A DNA stretch of 64,000 nt from Alteromonas confluentis (GCF_001757105.1 NZ_MDHN01000039.1:63272-127271), one strand, 5' to 3'. Counted from the stretch's first letter, positions 28,276 to 38,191 are shown. Numbers and translations are program-made. Notes: generated from the sequence alone by a model not told the origin.

Positions 28276-30411
28276 TTATTGATTTTTAGAATTTAGCTTT
28301 TGAGCAGCGCTAACTATAGCTTCAAGAGGTACTTCATTTTTTTGATTAAACTCGAACGGTGGAGTTAAGAGACTGATAAACACATTTATATCAATATTTT
28401 CAAACGCATTCTGATTAAAGGCTATAACTAGTCTTAGTGTATTAAATCTTCCTTTGTAAAAATCTGACATTTTTTTATTATATCGAAAGGTTCCGACTAA
28501 AATCTGAACAATGTATAGCATTGCTGCAAATATACTAAATCTTATAATATGTTTTTCTATTCTTAACCCAGTATCAAGTTCTTCTTTTTGAATTAATAAT
28601 TCCAATATGTTAGATTTAACCGAAATTCTATCGTTTAAGCTTTCTATTTCTGCTGGTAAATAAGCGAATTCTGAATGGTTTAGAATTTCGACTACTTCAT
28701 CAAGTTTGTCCTTCTCATTAACAGTGAGTTTTTTCGAGGACATCTTTAATAGTACATTTGTGTCTGGTAAGATTCGTTTGTAGTATAAATATCCCAAAGT
28801 ATCTATAAATAGAGGTTGCCCTTCTAACGTCTTACCTACACTAAACTTTGGGATGCCTAAAAGAATAGAGCTGGATTCCCAACTTTTAAAATCTTTATCG
28901 GTTTCTATAATTTTATTGTTTCTAGCTAGAATAACCACTTTATTTGAGAAATAAGTGGTAAAATCTATGTCGTTATCCATGTTCCACAGGTCTTTTGGTA
29001 TTTTATTAGCAACTCGTTCAAAACTCCTTCCTTTGTCAAGAGAGATTAATATTGTGCTACCTTTGGTCACTTCAACTAAGTCTTTATCTATTGTTAAAAA
29101 AGAGTCGAAAGGTGGAAAAAAGTAGTGCTGAGGACTGGGTTTAATCCAGTCAAGCCCATTAAACGAAAAATTAAACTGTCCTTGAAAAAATGTAAAGAAA
29201 ACATTTTTTCTGTAATCTATAGGGAGCTCTTTCTCAACACTTGACGAAGCAAATTCAAATTTTTTAACAGCTTCCCATTCAAACTCACTGTTGAAAGTCT
29301 TGAGAATGAATTCGTTAGTTATGCCAAACAGCTTTTTATCAAATAAAAAATAATCGATCATTTCTTCTGTCCCTAAATCTTCCAGTTTATTATTTTTTTC
29401 TTTAAAGACTCCAGACTGAAAAACAAAATGCTGAGTTTCCCTCTCATCTTGAAATGTAAATTTAAGTTTTTTATGTTTAAGCTCGGGGGGGGTTATTGTT
29501 TTGAATGTTTTGCACGCATTGTTCGTATAAATGTAGCCGAAATCAGAACTGGTATTTCTAACGTTCATAAATTCAAAAACGTTACTATAAGGATTTTTTT
29601 GATTAAAAAAAATATTGAAATTTTCCCTGCTTAAATTAATATCTAGTGATGAGTGTTCCCATCTATTATCTGTATAATTGAAGTGATAGAAATTGGTTAA
29701 AGGTATAGATGGTGAATTATGATTTCTTTCATAAGCGCAAATTCCGCTTGGTGAATCGATAAAGTTCATTCGGCTAAAGTTGTTTTTATTAGGTAAGGAT
29801 AATTCTATAAATTTATTGAATTCTTGATCGATCAATAGTCCATTTTCATACCCACGGAATGTGAATATATATTTAGATGGTAAGTCAGTTTTTATATCTG
29901 CTTCCCAAGAGTGTAAAGGAATTACTTGTTCTATTTTACCGTTTAAAGGCAGCTTTATTTCATGTAAACTTCTGTCTTCTAGAGAAAATTGATAAACTTT
30001 ATTTTTTGTTCTATTAATTATAATGCTGGTGGTATATTTCCCAAAGTTCCAAATGAAAGAGTAGTCGTTTTTTGAATCCAGGTTTCTTTCGGAGTTTTTA
30101 TCTTTTTCTATTATTTCTCTTACCCACATACTTTTAGGTACTTTTTTAAGAGATGCATCTCTCTCTTCTCTTAGGTTTTTTATTTCATCTTCAAGCCTCA
30201 ATCTATTGTTGCTTTTGTAAATATTAGCTTCCAATTTTTTAACTATTAGAGGGACGTATAGTAGAGATAGGCCAGCTATGACTATTGTAATTAAAATTAG
30301 CAAGGCGGAAATGTAACTTTTAAATTTATATCTATAAGATGCTCCATTGAAAAGGTCTAGGCGGTTATTAATTAATTTTAATTCTTCGCTAGTATAGTTT
30401 TTTCTTCTCAA
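28276..30411 (-). CDS. Unknown two-helix membrane protein with propeller-like periplasmic domain, in AT-rich insert
   Basis: I do not recognise this 711-residue protein. A short cytoplasmic N-terminus leads to a membrane helix at about residues 34-57 (SALLILITIVIAGLSLLYVP). A charged coiled-coil stretch follows (about 58-92). Then comes a large beta-rich region of about 500 residues with one clean Asp-box (SLDKGRSF) and looser ones (TNNACKTF, SFNGLDW), as in BNR-type propellers. A second coiled coil, a second helix near 624-644 and a cytoplasmic tail of about 67 residues complete it. Base composition is far more AT-rich than its neighbours (two 60-base lines hand-counted: 23 and 11 G+C), so transfer is likely. 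The frame opens with TTG 30411 behind GGGA; a better ATG at 30424 is out of frame by one base. Confidence 0.7.
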   Translation of the reverse strand: MRRKNYTSEELKLINNRLDLFNGASYRYKFKSYISALLILITIVIAGLSLLYVPLIVKKLEANIYKSNNRLRLEDEIKNLREERDASLKKVPKSMWVREIIEKDKNSERNLDSKNDYSFIWNFGKYTTSIIINRTKNKVYQFSLEDRSLHEIKLPLNGKIEQVIPLHSWEADIKTDLPSKYIFTFRGYENGLLIDQEFNKFIELSLPNKNNFSRMNFIDSPSGICAYERNHNSPSIPLTNFYHFNYTDNRWEHSSLDINLSRENFNIFFNQKNPYSNVFEFMNVRNTSSDFGYIYTNNACKTFKTITPPELKHKKLKFTFQDERETQHFVFQSGVFKEKNNKLEDLGTEEMIDYFLFDKKLFGITNEFILKTFNSEFEWEAVKKFEFASSSVEKELPIDYRKNVFFTFFQGQFNFSFNGLDWIKPSPQHYFFPPFDSFLTIDKDLVEVTKGSTILISLDKGRSFERVANKIPKDLWNMDNDIDFTTYFSNKVVILARNNKIIETDKDFKSWESSSILLGIPKFSVGKTLEGQPLFIDTLGYLYYKRILPDTNVLLKMSSKKLTVNEKDKLDEVVEILNHSEFAYLPAEIESLNDRISVKSNILELLIQKEELDTGLRIEKHIIRFSIFAAMLYIVQILVGTFRYNKKMSDFYKGRFNTLRLVIAFNQNAFENIDINVFISLLTPPFEFNQKNEVPLEAIVSAAQKLNSKNQ

Positions 30412-30424
30412 GTTCTGATCCCAT

Positions 30425-31042
30425 TAAATACCTTCTGGCCCTGACTATTTTTTAATCTACGATAGTGCATGGATTAAAACAAGTCATTTTTTTGACAAAT
30501 AATGGTGAGTTTTAAACTGGGAGTGCTTAAAAATTATTAATTATTTTTAATTTAGTTAATTAGTTGTATTCTTGTGTAAAATTTATTTTCAATTTGTTTC
30601 TAACAAAAGGGCATGAACACTTTCTACCAATAATTTATCGAATAATGACATATGCTGTGTTTAGCCCGAGTTTAAATGCTAATTTCACTAAGGTTGGTTA
30701 AATAGAGGGAATGGCCAACTGCCTGTTAGTGGCTTTAATCGAAATAATGCCCCGTTATTACAAGCAGTTGAAGGAGGGCGAGCTATAATGGTTGGAGCTT
30801 TTTTCTACAATTATTTTTGTAATGGGGAGCTGACACCCTTGATATTGGCTCATAGCAAAATGATTCAGAACAACTAAACTAAATTAGGTTACTAACAACT
30901 CCCTCAGGGGATCCTGTCAAAATCATAAAGCGACTTTGACCGGCTGGAACATTAATTTGCTAGAATGACGAATATGTTTGGTTTTTTCATTATCAGATAT
31001 CTTTTATCAAAGTCTAACAATTTTAATTTAATATGGTAGTAG
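30425..31042. other. AT-rich intergenic region of about 620 bases
   Basis: Lies between the unknown membrane-protein gene and dxs. AAGG at 30434-30431 (minus) sits 6 bases before ATG 30424. A 29-codon plus-strand frame (30788-30877) has AGGAGG 10 bases upstream, but its product resembles nothing I know. A plus-strand promoter-like pair (TTGACC at 30936, extended -10 TGCTAGAAT ending 30966) points at the 3' end of dxs. No tRNA, terminator, transposon end or attachment repeat was seen. It could be the scar of the insertion. Confidence 0.5.
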
Positions 31043-32908
31043 TTACCTTTTAATAAACGCCGTGATCTGCGCTTCAATACCCGCGCCATCGATCTGCAGC
31101 TCAGCATACATCTGTTGCTGGGTACCTTGCTGAATAAAGCTGTCTGGCAGACCAAGGTGTAATGTGTGGACAAGCAGTTTATTCGCACTTAAGTACTCAC
31201 TGACTGCCGAGCCTGCACCGCCCATAATGCAGCCGTCCTCAAGCGTCACTAGCAGCTCATGGGAAGAGGCAAGTTCGGTGATCATATCGCCATCGATGGG
31301 CTTCACAAAACGCATATCCACCACGGTCGCATCGAGCTTTTCAGCCGCTTCCAGCGCGCCGGGCAGTAATGTACCAAAGTTCAGAATAGCCACTTTTTTG
31401 CCTGCACGAAGCGTACGGGCTTTACCTAGCGCCATCGCTGTCATAACGTCATCGGCGGGCTTGCCGTTGCCGCTTCCTCGCGGATAACGGACAGCCGCTG
31501 GCATATTTGCCTTATGGCCGGTAAACAGCATTTGACGGCACTCGTTTTCGTCTGAGGGCGTCATGATTATCATGTTTGGAATGCAGCGCAAGAACGCAAT
31601 ATCAAAAGCCCCTTGGTGCGTTGGGCCATCGGCGCCGACCACACCAGCGCGGTCAATAGCGAACAATACTGGTAACTCTTGCAGTGCTACGTCATGAATT
31701 AACTGATCGTAACCCCGTTGCAGGAACGACGAATATATTGCCACAACAGCATTGTAACCTTCTTTCGCCAAGCCGGCGCCAAACGTCACCGCGTGCTGTT
31801 CGGCTATTGCCACATCAAAGTACTGTTCGGGGAATTGCTGTGAAAACTTCACCATGCCAGAACCTTCACGCATGGCGGGTGTAATCGCCATGAGTTTAGG
31901 ATCATCCGCAGCCATATCGCACAGCCATTGGCCAAAAATCGCCGAGAAAGTGGGGGCTGATGGCGCAGCTTTAGGTAATGCGTTATCCAGCGGATTGAAC
32001 TTCGGTACCGCGTGATACTTAATTGGGTCTTGTTCTGCTACCGGGTAGCCTTTCCCCTTACGTGTGACCACGTGAAGAATATGAGGGCCTGAGAATTGGC
32101 GCATATTACGCAGGGTATCTACCACGGCGTTTACGTCATGGCCATCAATAGGGCCAATGTAGTTAAAGCCAAGCTCTTCGAAAATTGTGCCCGGTACCAC
32201 CATGCCTTTAATATGCTCTTCCGCACGGCTGGCGAATTCTTTGATTGGCGGTACATTGCTGAGGAGCTTCTTACCCCCATCGCGAATTTTATTGAAGAAG
32301 TTGCCGGTAAGCAGGCGAGCAAGGTGGCTGTTTAGCGCACCCACGTTTTCCGAAATCGACATTTCGTTATCGTTCAGCACGACCACTAAGTCTTTATTGA
32401 TATCGCCAGCGTGGTTCAGCGCTTCAAACGCCATACCTGCAGTCATCGCACCATCACCAATTACCGCAACGACTTTACGGTTTTGGCCTTCTTTATCGGC
32501 AGCCACAGCCATACCCAGCGCTGCACTGATCGACGTTGAAGAATGACCAACGGCAAACGTGTCGTAGTCACTTTCAGGCGGCCAGGGGAAGGGGTGTAAC
32601 CCGTCTTTCTGACGAATAGTAGACATTCGCTGTGCGCGGCCCGTCAGGATTTTATGTGGATAGGCCTGGTGACCTACATCCCACAGTAGTCTGTCGAAGG
32701 GCGTGTTGTATACGTAGTGCAACGCCACGGTTAACTCAACGGTACCCAAGCCAGAGGCAAAGTGGCCACTGGTTTGACTAACCGATGTCAGCAAGAACTG
32801 TCGAAGTTCGTCTGCTACGGCCCGCAGTTTTTCCTGCGGCAATTTTCTGAGTTCATCCGGAGTCTGTGCCTGCGCCAGAAGAGGGTAGTGCGATAAATCT
32901 AAACTCAT
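31043..32908 (-). CDS. dxs: 1-deoxy-D-xylulose-5-phosphate synthase
   Basis: Thiamine-dependent entry enzyme of the MEP isoprenoid pathway, joining pyruvate and glyceraldehyde 3-phosphate. The thiamine motif [18 protein letters not shown], the [12 protein letters not shown] block and the transketolase central block [18 protein letters not shown] are all intact. At 621 residues it is full length. It is the last gene of xseB-ispA-dxs, 34 bases after ispA. Confidence 0.97.
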   Translation of the reverse strand: MSLDLSHYPLLAQAQTPDELRKLPQEKLRAVADELRQFLLTSVSQTSGHFASGLGTVELTVALHYVYNTPFDRLLWDVGHQAYPHKILTGRAQRMSTIRQKDGLHPFPWPPESDYDTFAVGHSSTSISAALGMAVAADKEGQNRKVVAVIGDGAMTAGMAFEALNHAGDINKDLVVVLNDNEMSISENVGALNSHLARLLTGNFFNKIRDGGKKLLSNVPPIKEFASRAEEHIKGMVVPGTIFEELGFNYIGPIDGHDVNAVVDTLRNMRQFSGPHILHVVTRKGKGYPVAEQDPIKYHAVPKFNPLDNALPKAAPSAPTFSAIFGQWLCDMAADDPKLMAITPAMREGSGMVKFSQQFPEQYFDVAIAEQHAVTFGAGLAKEGYNAVVAIYSSFLQRGYDQLIHDVALQELPVLFAIDRAGVVGADGPTHQGAFDIAFLRCIPNMIIMTPSDENECRQMLFTGHKANMPAAVRYPRGSGNGKPADDVMTAMALGKARTLRAGKKVAILNFGTLLPGALEAAEKLDATVVDMRFVKPIDGDMITELASSHELLVTLEDGCIMGGAGSAVSEYLSANKLLVHTLHLGLPDSFIQQGTQQQMYAELQIDGAGIEAQITAFIKR

Positions 32909-32942
32909 TGTTCTTTTTTCATTTTGTTGTTTAGCATGAAAA

Positions 32943-33836
32943 TCAGAATGTCCGCTTTACCATTAAATCGGTAAAAGCAGATAACAGCTCGGTATTGTAG
33001 GGCAAACTGTCTAATGCTTGAAGTGCACTATCGTGTAGACGGGCTAATTCCGCCTTTGCTTGTGTCATCCCTAACAATGCCGGGAAGGTATTTTTCCCTG
33101 CTTCTATGTCGGAGCCCTGAGGCTTGCCAATCACAGCTGCATCGCCTTCCACGTCTAAAATGTCATCCTGGATCTGAAAGGCAAGACCGATATCGCTGGC
33201 GTAACGAACAAGCGCGTTACGGTGCCCGGGGTCGAGTTCTTCAGCCAGTAATGTGATCATTTCGGCACAAGCCTGCAATAACGCCCCCGTTTTTAAACGG
33301 TGTAGGCGCGTTAGTGCGTCGATATCTATGGTTTTGCCTGTAGACGCCAAATCAATAGCCTGGCCGCCGCACATGCCCATATAGCCTGAGGTACGGGCAA
33401 GGATGCTGACTAATATAGCGCGCTTATCCTGGGCGAACTTACTCATTGGCGCTTCGGCTAAAATACTAAACGCCATCGTTTGTAGTGCATCGCCAGCGAG
33501 AATGGCCGTCGCTTCATCAAACTGAATATGACAGGTGGGCTTGCCGCGGCGGAGATCATCATCATCCATGGCGGGTAAGTCATCATGGGCAAGTGAATAA
33601 GCATGAATACATTCAATGGCCATGCTAATTGCAGCTTGATCCTGACCAGGAATATCCAGCGTGTTGCCAATAAGGTGAACCAACAGGGGGCGCATGCGCT
33701 TACCGCCAGCCAGTAATGAATATTCCATAGCCGCACGGAGTTGCGGGGCGTGGTCAGGTAGTTGTGCTACGTATTGCAGCAGGCTTTCGTCAGTATTTTG
33801 TTTAATCTTCTGACGTAAGCTGTCGATATTAATCAT
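32943..33836 (-). CDS. ispA: Farnesyl diphosphate synthase
   Basis: Short-chain prenyltransferase making C15 diphosphate for ubiquinone, undecaprenyl and other isoprenoids. The first aspartate-rich motif is [14 protein letters not shown], the second is [12 protein letters not shown], and [11 protein letters not shown] is upstream. The length of 297 is typical. It lies between xseB and dxs in the standard order. Confidence 0.96.
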   Translation of the reverse strand: MINIDSLRQKIKQNTDESLLQYVAQLPDHAPQLRAAMEYSLLAGGKRMRPLLVHLIGNTLDIPGQDQAAISMAIECIHAYSLAHDDLPAMDDDDLRRGKPTCHIQFDEATAILAGDALQTMAFSILAEAPMSKFAQDKRAILVSILARTSGYMGMCGGQAIDLASTGKTIDIDALTRLHRLKTGALLQACAEMITLLAEELDPGHRNALVRYASDIGLAFQIQDDILDVEGDAAVIGKPQGSDIEAGKNTFPALLGMTQAKAELARLHDSALQALDSLPYNTELLSAFTDLMVKRTF

Positions 33837-33882
33837 GAATTACCTGTAAAACGGGTAGCAGAGGCACCATGGGCGCCGGTAA

Positions 33883-34128
33883 TCAGTCTTCAGATGGGGT
33901 GAAGTCAACGAGGCTGTCTTCACCTTGTTCGCGGAGCAGAATTTTGACTTTTTGTTCTGCCTGGGCGAGGGCCTGTTGGCTGAGACGGGATAATTTTACA
34001 CCACGCTCGAACTTTTCCAATGCTTCATTCAGCGGTAATTCGCCGGATTCCATTTCTGTCACTATGGCTTCAAGTTCCTGCAGCGAAGCTTCGAATGAAG
34101 GTTGAGAAGGCGCTTTTTCTTCAGACAC
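33883..34128 (-). CDS. xseB: Exodeoxyribonuclease VII small subunit
   Basis: Small helical partner of XseA in the single-strand-specific nuclease. At 81 residues it has the family core FEASLQELEAIVTEMESGEL and LEKFERGVKLSR. It is the first gene of the isoprenoid operon and divergent from pomA. Confidence 0.95.
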   Translation of the reverse strand: MSEEKAPSQPSFEASLQELEAIVTEMESGELPLNEALEKFERGVKLSRLSQQALAQAEQKVKILLREQGEDSLVDFTPSED

Positions 34129-34446
34129 GTCAGAGATCCCGTGGGTAACTATTAGTAAACGCGCACATTAACTGAGGGCTTTCGCCGGGTCAATTGGTTT
34201 GTCCATTGAGAATGCCGGAAAAAGCGGCTATCCGACTGGTTTCGCTCAGGATACCTGATAATGAGGATTCATCCTGAAAAGTTCATGCTTTGATTATAGA
34301 ATTCAGAAATCTGGCCGATAGAGTAAAAGTCAGCGATGACAGTTTCCGGCAGGTCCAATAAAACAGGTTATAATAAACAAGGTCGTAAACGACCATTCAC
34401 ATCAACTTGCCAACAGCGCTAGTACGAGTTTTTTGAGGAGCAATAA
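34129..34446. other. Divergent promoter region between xseB and pomA
   Basis: The 318-base region has no gene. For pomA it holds a candidate flagellar sigma-28 promoter (34295-34321), a TATAAT at 34369-34374 with no good -35, and a short hairpin GGTCGT-AA-ACGACC at 34381-34394. I could not fix the xseB promoter. Confidence 0.5.
34295..34321 (+). promoter_or_regulatory. Candidate sigma-28 (FliA) promoter for pomAB
   Basis: TATAGAAT, 11 bases, GCCGATAG. Against the consensus TAAAGTTT-N11-GCCGATAA this matches 5 of 8 and 7 of 8 positions with exact spacing. Stator genes are class-3 flagellar genes in related Vibrio, which fits. Confidence 0.45.
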
Positions 34447-35205
34447 GTGGATTTAGCAACCGTCATTGGCATGTTAGGTGGTATCGGCTTTATTGTCATG
34501 GCCATGATCCTCGGTGGAGATCTGTCCATGTTTGTCGATGTCGCCTCGGTGCTCATCGTTTTCTGTGGTTCTATTTTCGTTGTTATGTCCCAGTTCACCC
34601 TTGGCCAGTTTTTCGGTGCCGGCAAGGTGGCGGGTAAAGCGTTCATGTTTAAAATCGATCCGCCAGACGCGCTCATCGAAAAAATCGTTGAAATGGCAGA
34701 TGCGGCACGAAAAGGTGGCTTCCTGGCGCTTGAAGAAGCAGAAATTGACAACCCCTTTATGCAGAAAGGGGTAGACATGCTGGTGGACGGCCACGACATT
34801 GAAGTGGTTCGCGAAACGCTGAAAAAAGATATTCAGATGACCACTGAGCGTCACGAATTCGGTGGTTCTATTTTTAAAGGCCTGGCCGACGTTGCCCCCG
34901 CCATGGGAATGATTGGTACCTTGGTTGGTCTGGTAGCCATGCTTTCCAATATGGACGACCCGAAGTCTATCGGCCCTGCGATGGCGGTTGCATTGTTAAC
35001 CACACTCTACGGCGCATTCTTAGCCAACGTAATTTGTCTGCCGATTGCCGCGAAGCTGGAAAACCGCAAAGAAGAAGAAAAGCTGAATCAGTCGTTGATC
35101 CTCGATGGCATTGTGGGCATTGCCGATGGCCAGAACCCGAAAGTCATTGAAGGCATTCTTAAAAACTACATTGCTGCCGGTAAGCGCGGCGGTGATGAGG
35201 AGTAG
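34447..35205 (+). CDS. pomA: Flagellar motor stator protein PomA (sodium type)
   Basis: Four-helix inner-membrane stator subunit that, with PomB, conducts Na+ to turn the flagellar motor. Start GTG behind GAGGAG. The N-terminus DLATVIGMLGGIGFIVMAMI and the helix 3-4 blocks DVAPAMGMIGTLVGLVAMLS and GPAMAVALLTTLYGAFLANV are PomA-type rather than proton MotA-type. The length is 252. PomB begins 5 bases downstream. The position beside xseB-ispA-dxs is the same as in Vibrio. Confidence 0.94.
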   Translation: MDLATVIGMLGGIGFIVMAMILGGDLSMFVDVASVLIVFCGSIFVVMSQFTLGQFFGAGKVAGKAFMFKIDPPDALIEKIVEMADAARKGGFLALEEAEIDNPFMQKGVDMLVDGHDIEVVRETLKKDIQMTTERHEFGGSIFKGLADVAPAMGMIGTLVGLVAMLSNMDDPKSIGPAMAVALLTTLYGAFLANVICLPIAAKLENRKEEEKLNQSLILDGIVGIADGQNPKVIEGILKNYIAAGKRGGDEE

Positions 35206-35210
35206 GGGCG

Positions 35211-36158
35211 ATGTCTGACGAATGCCCTAAATGCCCCCCTCCCGGCCTACCGGCATGGATGGGGACATTTGCCGACCTGATGTCACTGTTGATGTGCTTC
35301 TTCGTACTGTTGTTGTCCTTTTCGGAAATGGACGTACTGAAGTTTAAACAAATCGCCGGTTCGATGAAGTTTGCCTTTGGTGTGCAAAATAAAATCGAAG
35401 TAAAGGATATCCCTAAAGGAACGAGCGTTATTGCTATGGAGTTCCGTCCAGGCCGCCCTGATCCTACCCCCATTGAAACCATTCAGCAGCAAACCATTGA
35501 TATGACGCAGCCAACCCTGGAGTTTCAGGCCGGTGATGAAGATTCCTCCGGTGGCCGTCAAACGCAACGGGGTGATCAGCGTGGTGGTCAGGCGCAACAA
35601 ACAGCCTCCGATTCGGCTGCATCCTCGTCGCAAAGTTCTGATAAAGAACAAGATAACGAAATGATGAAAAAGGTGGCTGAACAACTGCAGAAGGAAATTG
35701 CAGACGGTTCGATTGAAATGGAATCGTTGGGTCAGCAGATCACGATCAGGATCCGTGAGAATGGTTCTTTCTCTGCCGGTTCTGCATTCTTACAGCCTCA
35801 GTTTAAACCGGTGCTCAGAAAAATTGGTACGATGCTGGCAGATATGCCGGGAGAGATTGAGATTTCAGGCCATAGTGATGGTCAGCACATAGCGAATGAG
35901 TTATATCGTTCAAATTGGGACTTGTCTGCCCAGCGTGCGGTGGCGGTGGCTGAAGAGTTACGAAACGCGCCAGGCTTTGATGAAAACCGAATGTCGGTAG
36001 TAGGGCTTGCGAACACTAAACCGCTGGTGGAAAACGCGGCGACGTCTGACGACAGAGCACGTAATCGCCGGGTAGAGATCAATATCAACCAAGGCAAGCC
36101 ACTGATTTCAGACCCAATCTCGGTGCTCAACAACAGCGCCAGCGGCGGAGAAGAGTAA
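35211..36158 (+). CDS. pomB: Flagellar motor stator protein PomB
   Basis: Stator subunit with one membrane helix bearing the ion-binding aspartate D22 (WMGTFADLMSLLMCFFVLLL) and a plug region. A Gln/Ser-rich linker (about residues 105-150) follows. The OmpA-type peptidoglycan-binding domain has EISGHSDGQ and NWDLSAQRAVAVAEELR. The cysteine-proline N-terminus (CPKCPPPG) is also seen in Vibrio PomB. At 315 residues it is complete. Confidence 0.94.
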   Translation: MSDECPKCPPPGLPAWMGTFADLMSLLMCFFVLLLSFSEMDVLKFKQIAGSMKFAFGVQNKIEVKDIPKGTSVIAMEFRPGRPDPTPIETIQQQTIDMTQPTLEFQAGDEDSSGGRQTQRGDQRGGQAQQTASDSAASSSQSSDKEQDNEMMKKVAEQLQKEIADGSIEMESLGQQITIRIRENGSFSAGSAFLQPQFKPVLRKIGTMLADMPGEIEISGHSDGQHIANELYRSNWDLSAQRAVAVAEELRNAPGFDENRMSVVGLANTKPLVENAATSDDRARNRRVEININQGKPLISDPISVLNNSASGGEE

Positions 36159-36159
36159 T

Positions 36160-36184
36160 AAAAAGGGGCGCTGTTATGCGCCCC
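36160..36184 (-). terminator. Terminator of the lipid-modification operon
   Basis: On the minus strand GGGGCGC, loop ATAACA, GCGCCCC, then TTTTTATT. The stop codon of the cyclopropane-synthase-like gene falls in the loop, so translation and termination are close together. Confidence 0.75.
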
Positions 36185-37433
36185 GTGTAATTGCCTCGCG
36201 GTAATGTGGTTTCGACAGCAGCAATTGCACCGTCGAAATGGTGCGTTCAAGGAATCCACCTTCACAGTACTTTAAGTAGTATGTCCACATACGCATAAAA
36301 CGTTCATCGTAACCGTCCTGCTTTAGAGGCTCTCTGGCATTGATGAATGCCTCGTACCAGTCATCTAAGGTTTTAGCGTAGTCCAGGCCGATATCTTGCA
36401 AATCGCGAATTGAAAGGTCGCTGTGACGTTTCAGGTAATCATTAATAATGAGTTGCGATGGCAAGAACCCGCCCGGGAAAATGTATTTCTGAATGAAGTC
36501 GACACTGTTGCTGTAGCTTTCGTAGCGGCGGTCATCAATAGTGATGGATTGCAGCAGCATAAGCCCTTCAGGCTTTAGCAGTGAGGCACATTTATTGAAA
36601 AAGTTGCCCAGATAACGTTTGCCAACCGCTTCAATCATTTCAATGGAAACCAGTTTATCGTACTGGCCTTCAAGGGTTCGGTAATCTTGCTTTAACAAGG
36701 TTACTTTGTCGCTCAAACGTTCTCTTGTAATCCATTCTTGTGCGTACGCAAACTGCTCTTCAGAAATGGTGGTGGTAGTCACGTGGCAACCGTAATGTTT
36801 CGCTGCGTAAACGGCTAGCCCTCCCCAACCCGTACCGATTTCCATTAAATTTTCACCAGGCTTAAGCTGCAGCTTGTCACATATGGTTTTTAATTTATGC
36901 GTCTGGGCGTCAGATAGCGATGCGTTGGGATCGGGATAAATTGCCGACGAATACATCATCGACTGGTCGAGAAAGCGGGTATAAAGCTTATTGCCCAAAT
37001 CGTAATGGGCCTCGATATTCTTTTTCGCCTGAATTTCCGTATTGCGGCGAAGAAAATGCTGAACCTTCTGAAAAGGTAACATGAACAAACGGTATTTCTG
37101 TTCCCATTTATCCAGCATTGGCAGGTTACGGGCAAAAATACGGATGACTGACGTAAGATCGCTGCTCGTCCACAAGCCATCGGTGTACGTTTCGCCCGCT
37201 GCGACGCTACCGCCAAATAATAATTGTCGGTAAGCTTTCACATTCAAGATGTTTACATCTGCTTTCAAATCGTGTGACGGGTTACCGAATTCACCCACTG
37301 TCGTGCCGTTTTCCTGAATGGACATGTGACCTTCAGGTAAAATCGACAGCACTTTTAAAAAAGCTGCGCGACAGGCGCGGTCTATACTGCTGGCTTCCTG
37401 CTCAAAAATAAACGCTGATTCACCGTGTGACAT
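36174..37433 (-). CDS. Cyclopropane-fatty-acyl-phospholipid synthase family methyltransferase
   Basis: SAM-dependent enzyme acting on unsaturated acyl chains of membrane phospholipids. The SAM motif is MEIGTGWGGLAVYAAKHYGC (about residues 197-216). KVSLEMIEAVG-like (here LVSIEMIEAVGKRYL) and QKYIFPGGFLPS are family blocks. The 419 residues include the N-terminal lipid-binding domain. It is the last gene of a five-gene operon and overlaps the DUF1365 gene by 1 base. In Rhodobacter homologues are under RpoE-ChrR control and tied to furan fatty acids, so the product could be a methylated or cyclopropane chain. Confidence 0.88.
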   Translation of the reverse strand: MSHGESAFIFEQEASSIDRACRAAFLKVLSILPEGHMSIQENGTTVGEFGNPSHDLKADVNILNVKAYRQLLFGGSVAAGETYTDGLWTSSDLTSVIRIFARNLPMLDKWEQKYRLFMLPFQKVQHFLRRNTEIQAKKNIEAHYDLGNKLYTRFLDQSMMYSSAIYPDPNASLSDAQTHKLKTICDKLQLKPGENLMEIGTGWGGLAVYAAKHYGCHVTTTTISEEQFAYAQEWITRERLSDKVTLLKQDYRTLEGQYDKLVSIEMIEAVGKRYLGNFFNKCASLLKPEGLMLLQSITIDDRRYESYSNSVDFIQKYIFPGGFLPSQLIINDYLKRHSDLSIRDLQDIGLDYAKTLDDWYEAFINAREPLKQDGYDERFMRMWTYYLKYCEGGFLERTISTVQLLLSKPHYREAITRGA

Positions 37434-38191
37434 TATCTCGGTTCCTGGCTGTTAGGGTGATCGTAAATCGGTGTGCGTTTAATGAATAATTTCAACGCTT
37501 GCCAATAAATCCCCACCACTGTTTTTATTGTCATACTAGGTATACGTCTAAGCATAATGCGCAGGTTAGTATTATCTAATGAAATTCTTTTCATATTCAG
37601 ACCTGCGGTAAAATCCTTTTCTTTTCGGTGGCACGCCATAACCAGGTTGAAATGCGCATCGGGTTGCCTAATTGTCCATTTATAGGTCATGTCCAGTGGG
37701 TTAAACGGCGACACATGGAAGGCTTTCTCGGTGTCTTCCTGGGTTTCCATATCAACCAAATAGTAATGACGTTCATTCCACGGCGTATTGCTGACTTCAG
37801 CGAGCATATGCGTGAAGCGGTTGTGCTCAGGACTTCTTAAAAAGTAAAAATTTACCGGGCTAAAGTAAATGCCGAAAGTGCGAAGTTGACCGAAAAAGAA
37901 AACCTCGCCATCGAGTTTTTCACCCTGATTAAGCGCCGTCATTTTTTGGCGTATCGCTTCATCTAACGGCAGTGATGGCTCACCGTAATAATCATCGCGA
38001 TGGAAACTGAGCCAACCACGTTTGCCGATAGAGAAATGTCTCAGCGTATGACTCAGTGACTCAATTTCAGACAATTTCAACCAGAACAAATATATATCGT
38101 AGTCGAATTTATGCTGAGTGGGGCGAAACCGTTGGTGAAAAACTTTGCCTTGGTAGATGGCACTTTCCATGTCGCCGGTTTGTACGTTCAC
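37433..38191 (-). CDS. DUF1365 family protein
   Basis: A 252-residue soluble protein with the DUF1365 core: YQGKVFHQRFRPTQHKFDYD at the N-terminus, the block RTFGIYFSPVNFYFL, and HVSPFNPLDMTYKW. Its biochemical role is not established. It nearly always sits between an FAD amine-oxidase-like gene and a cyclopropane synthase, as here. It overlaps both neighbours by 1-4 bases, showing translational coupling. Confidence 0.88.
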   Translation of the reverse strand: MNVQTGDMESAIYQGKVFHQRFRPTQHKFDYDIYLFWLKLSEIESLSHTLRHFSIGKRGWLSFHRDDYYGEPSLPLDEAIRQKMTALNQGEKLDGEVFFFGQLRTFGIYFSPVNFYFLRSPEHNRFTHMLAEVSNTPWNERHYYLVDMETQEDTEKAFHVSPFNPLDMTYKWTIRQPDAHFNLVMACHRKEKDFTAGLNMKRISLDNTNLRIMLRRIPSMTIKTVVGIYWQALKLFIKRTPIYDHPNSQEPR

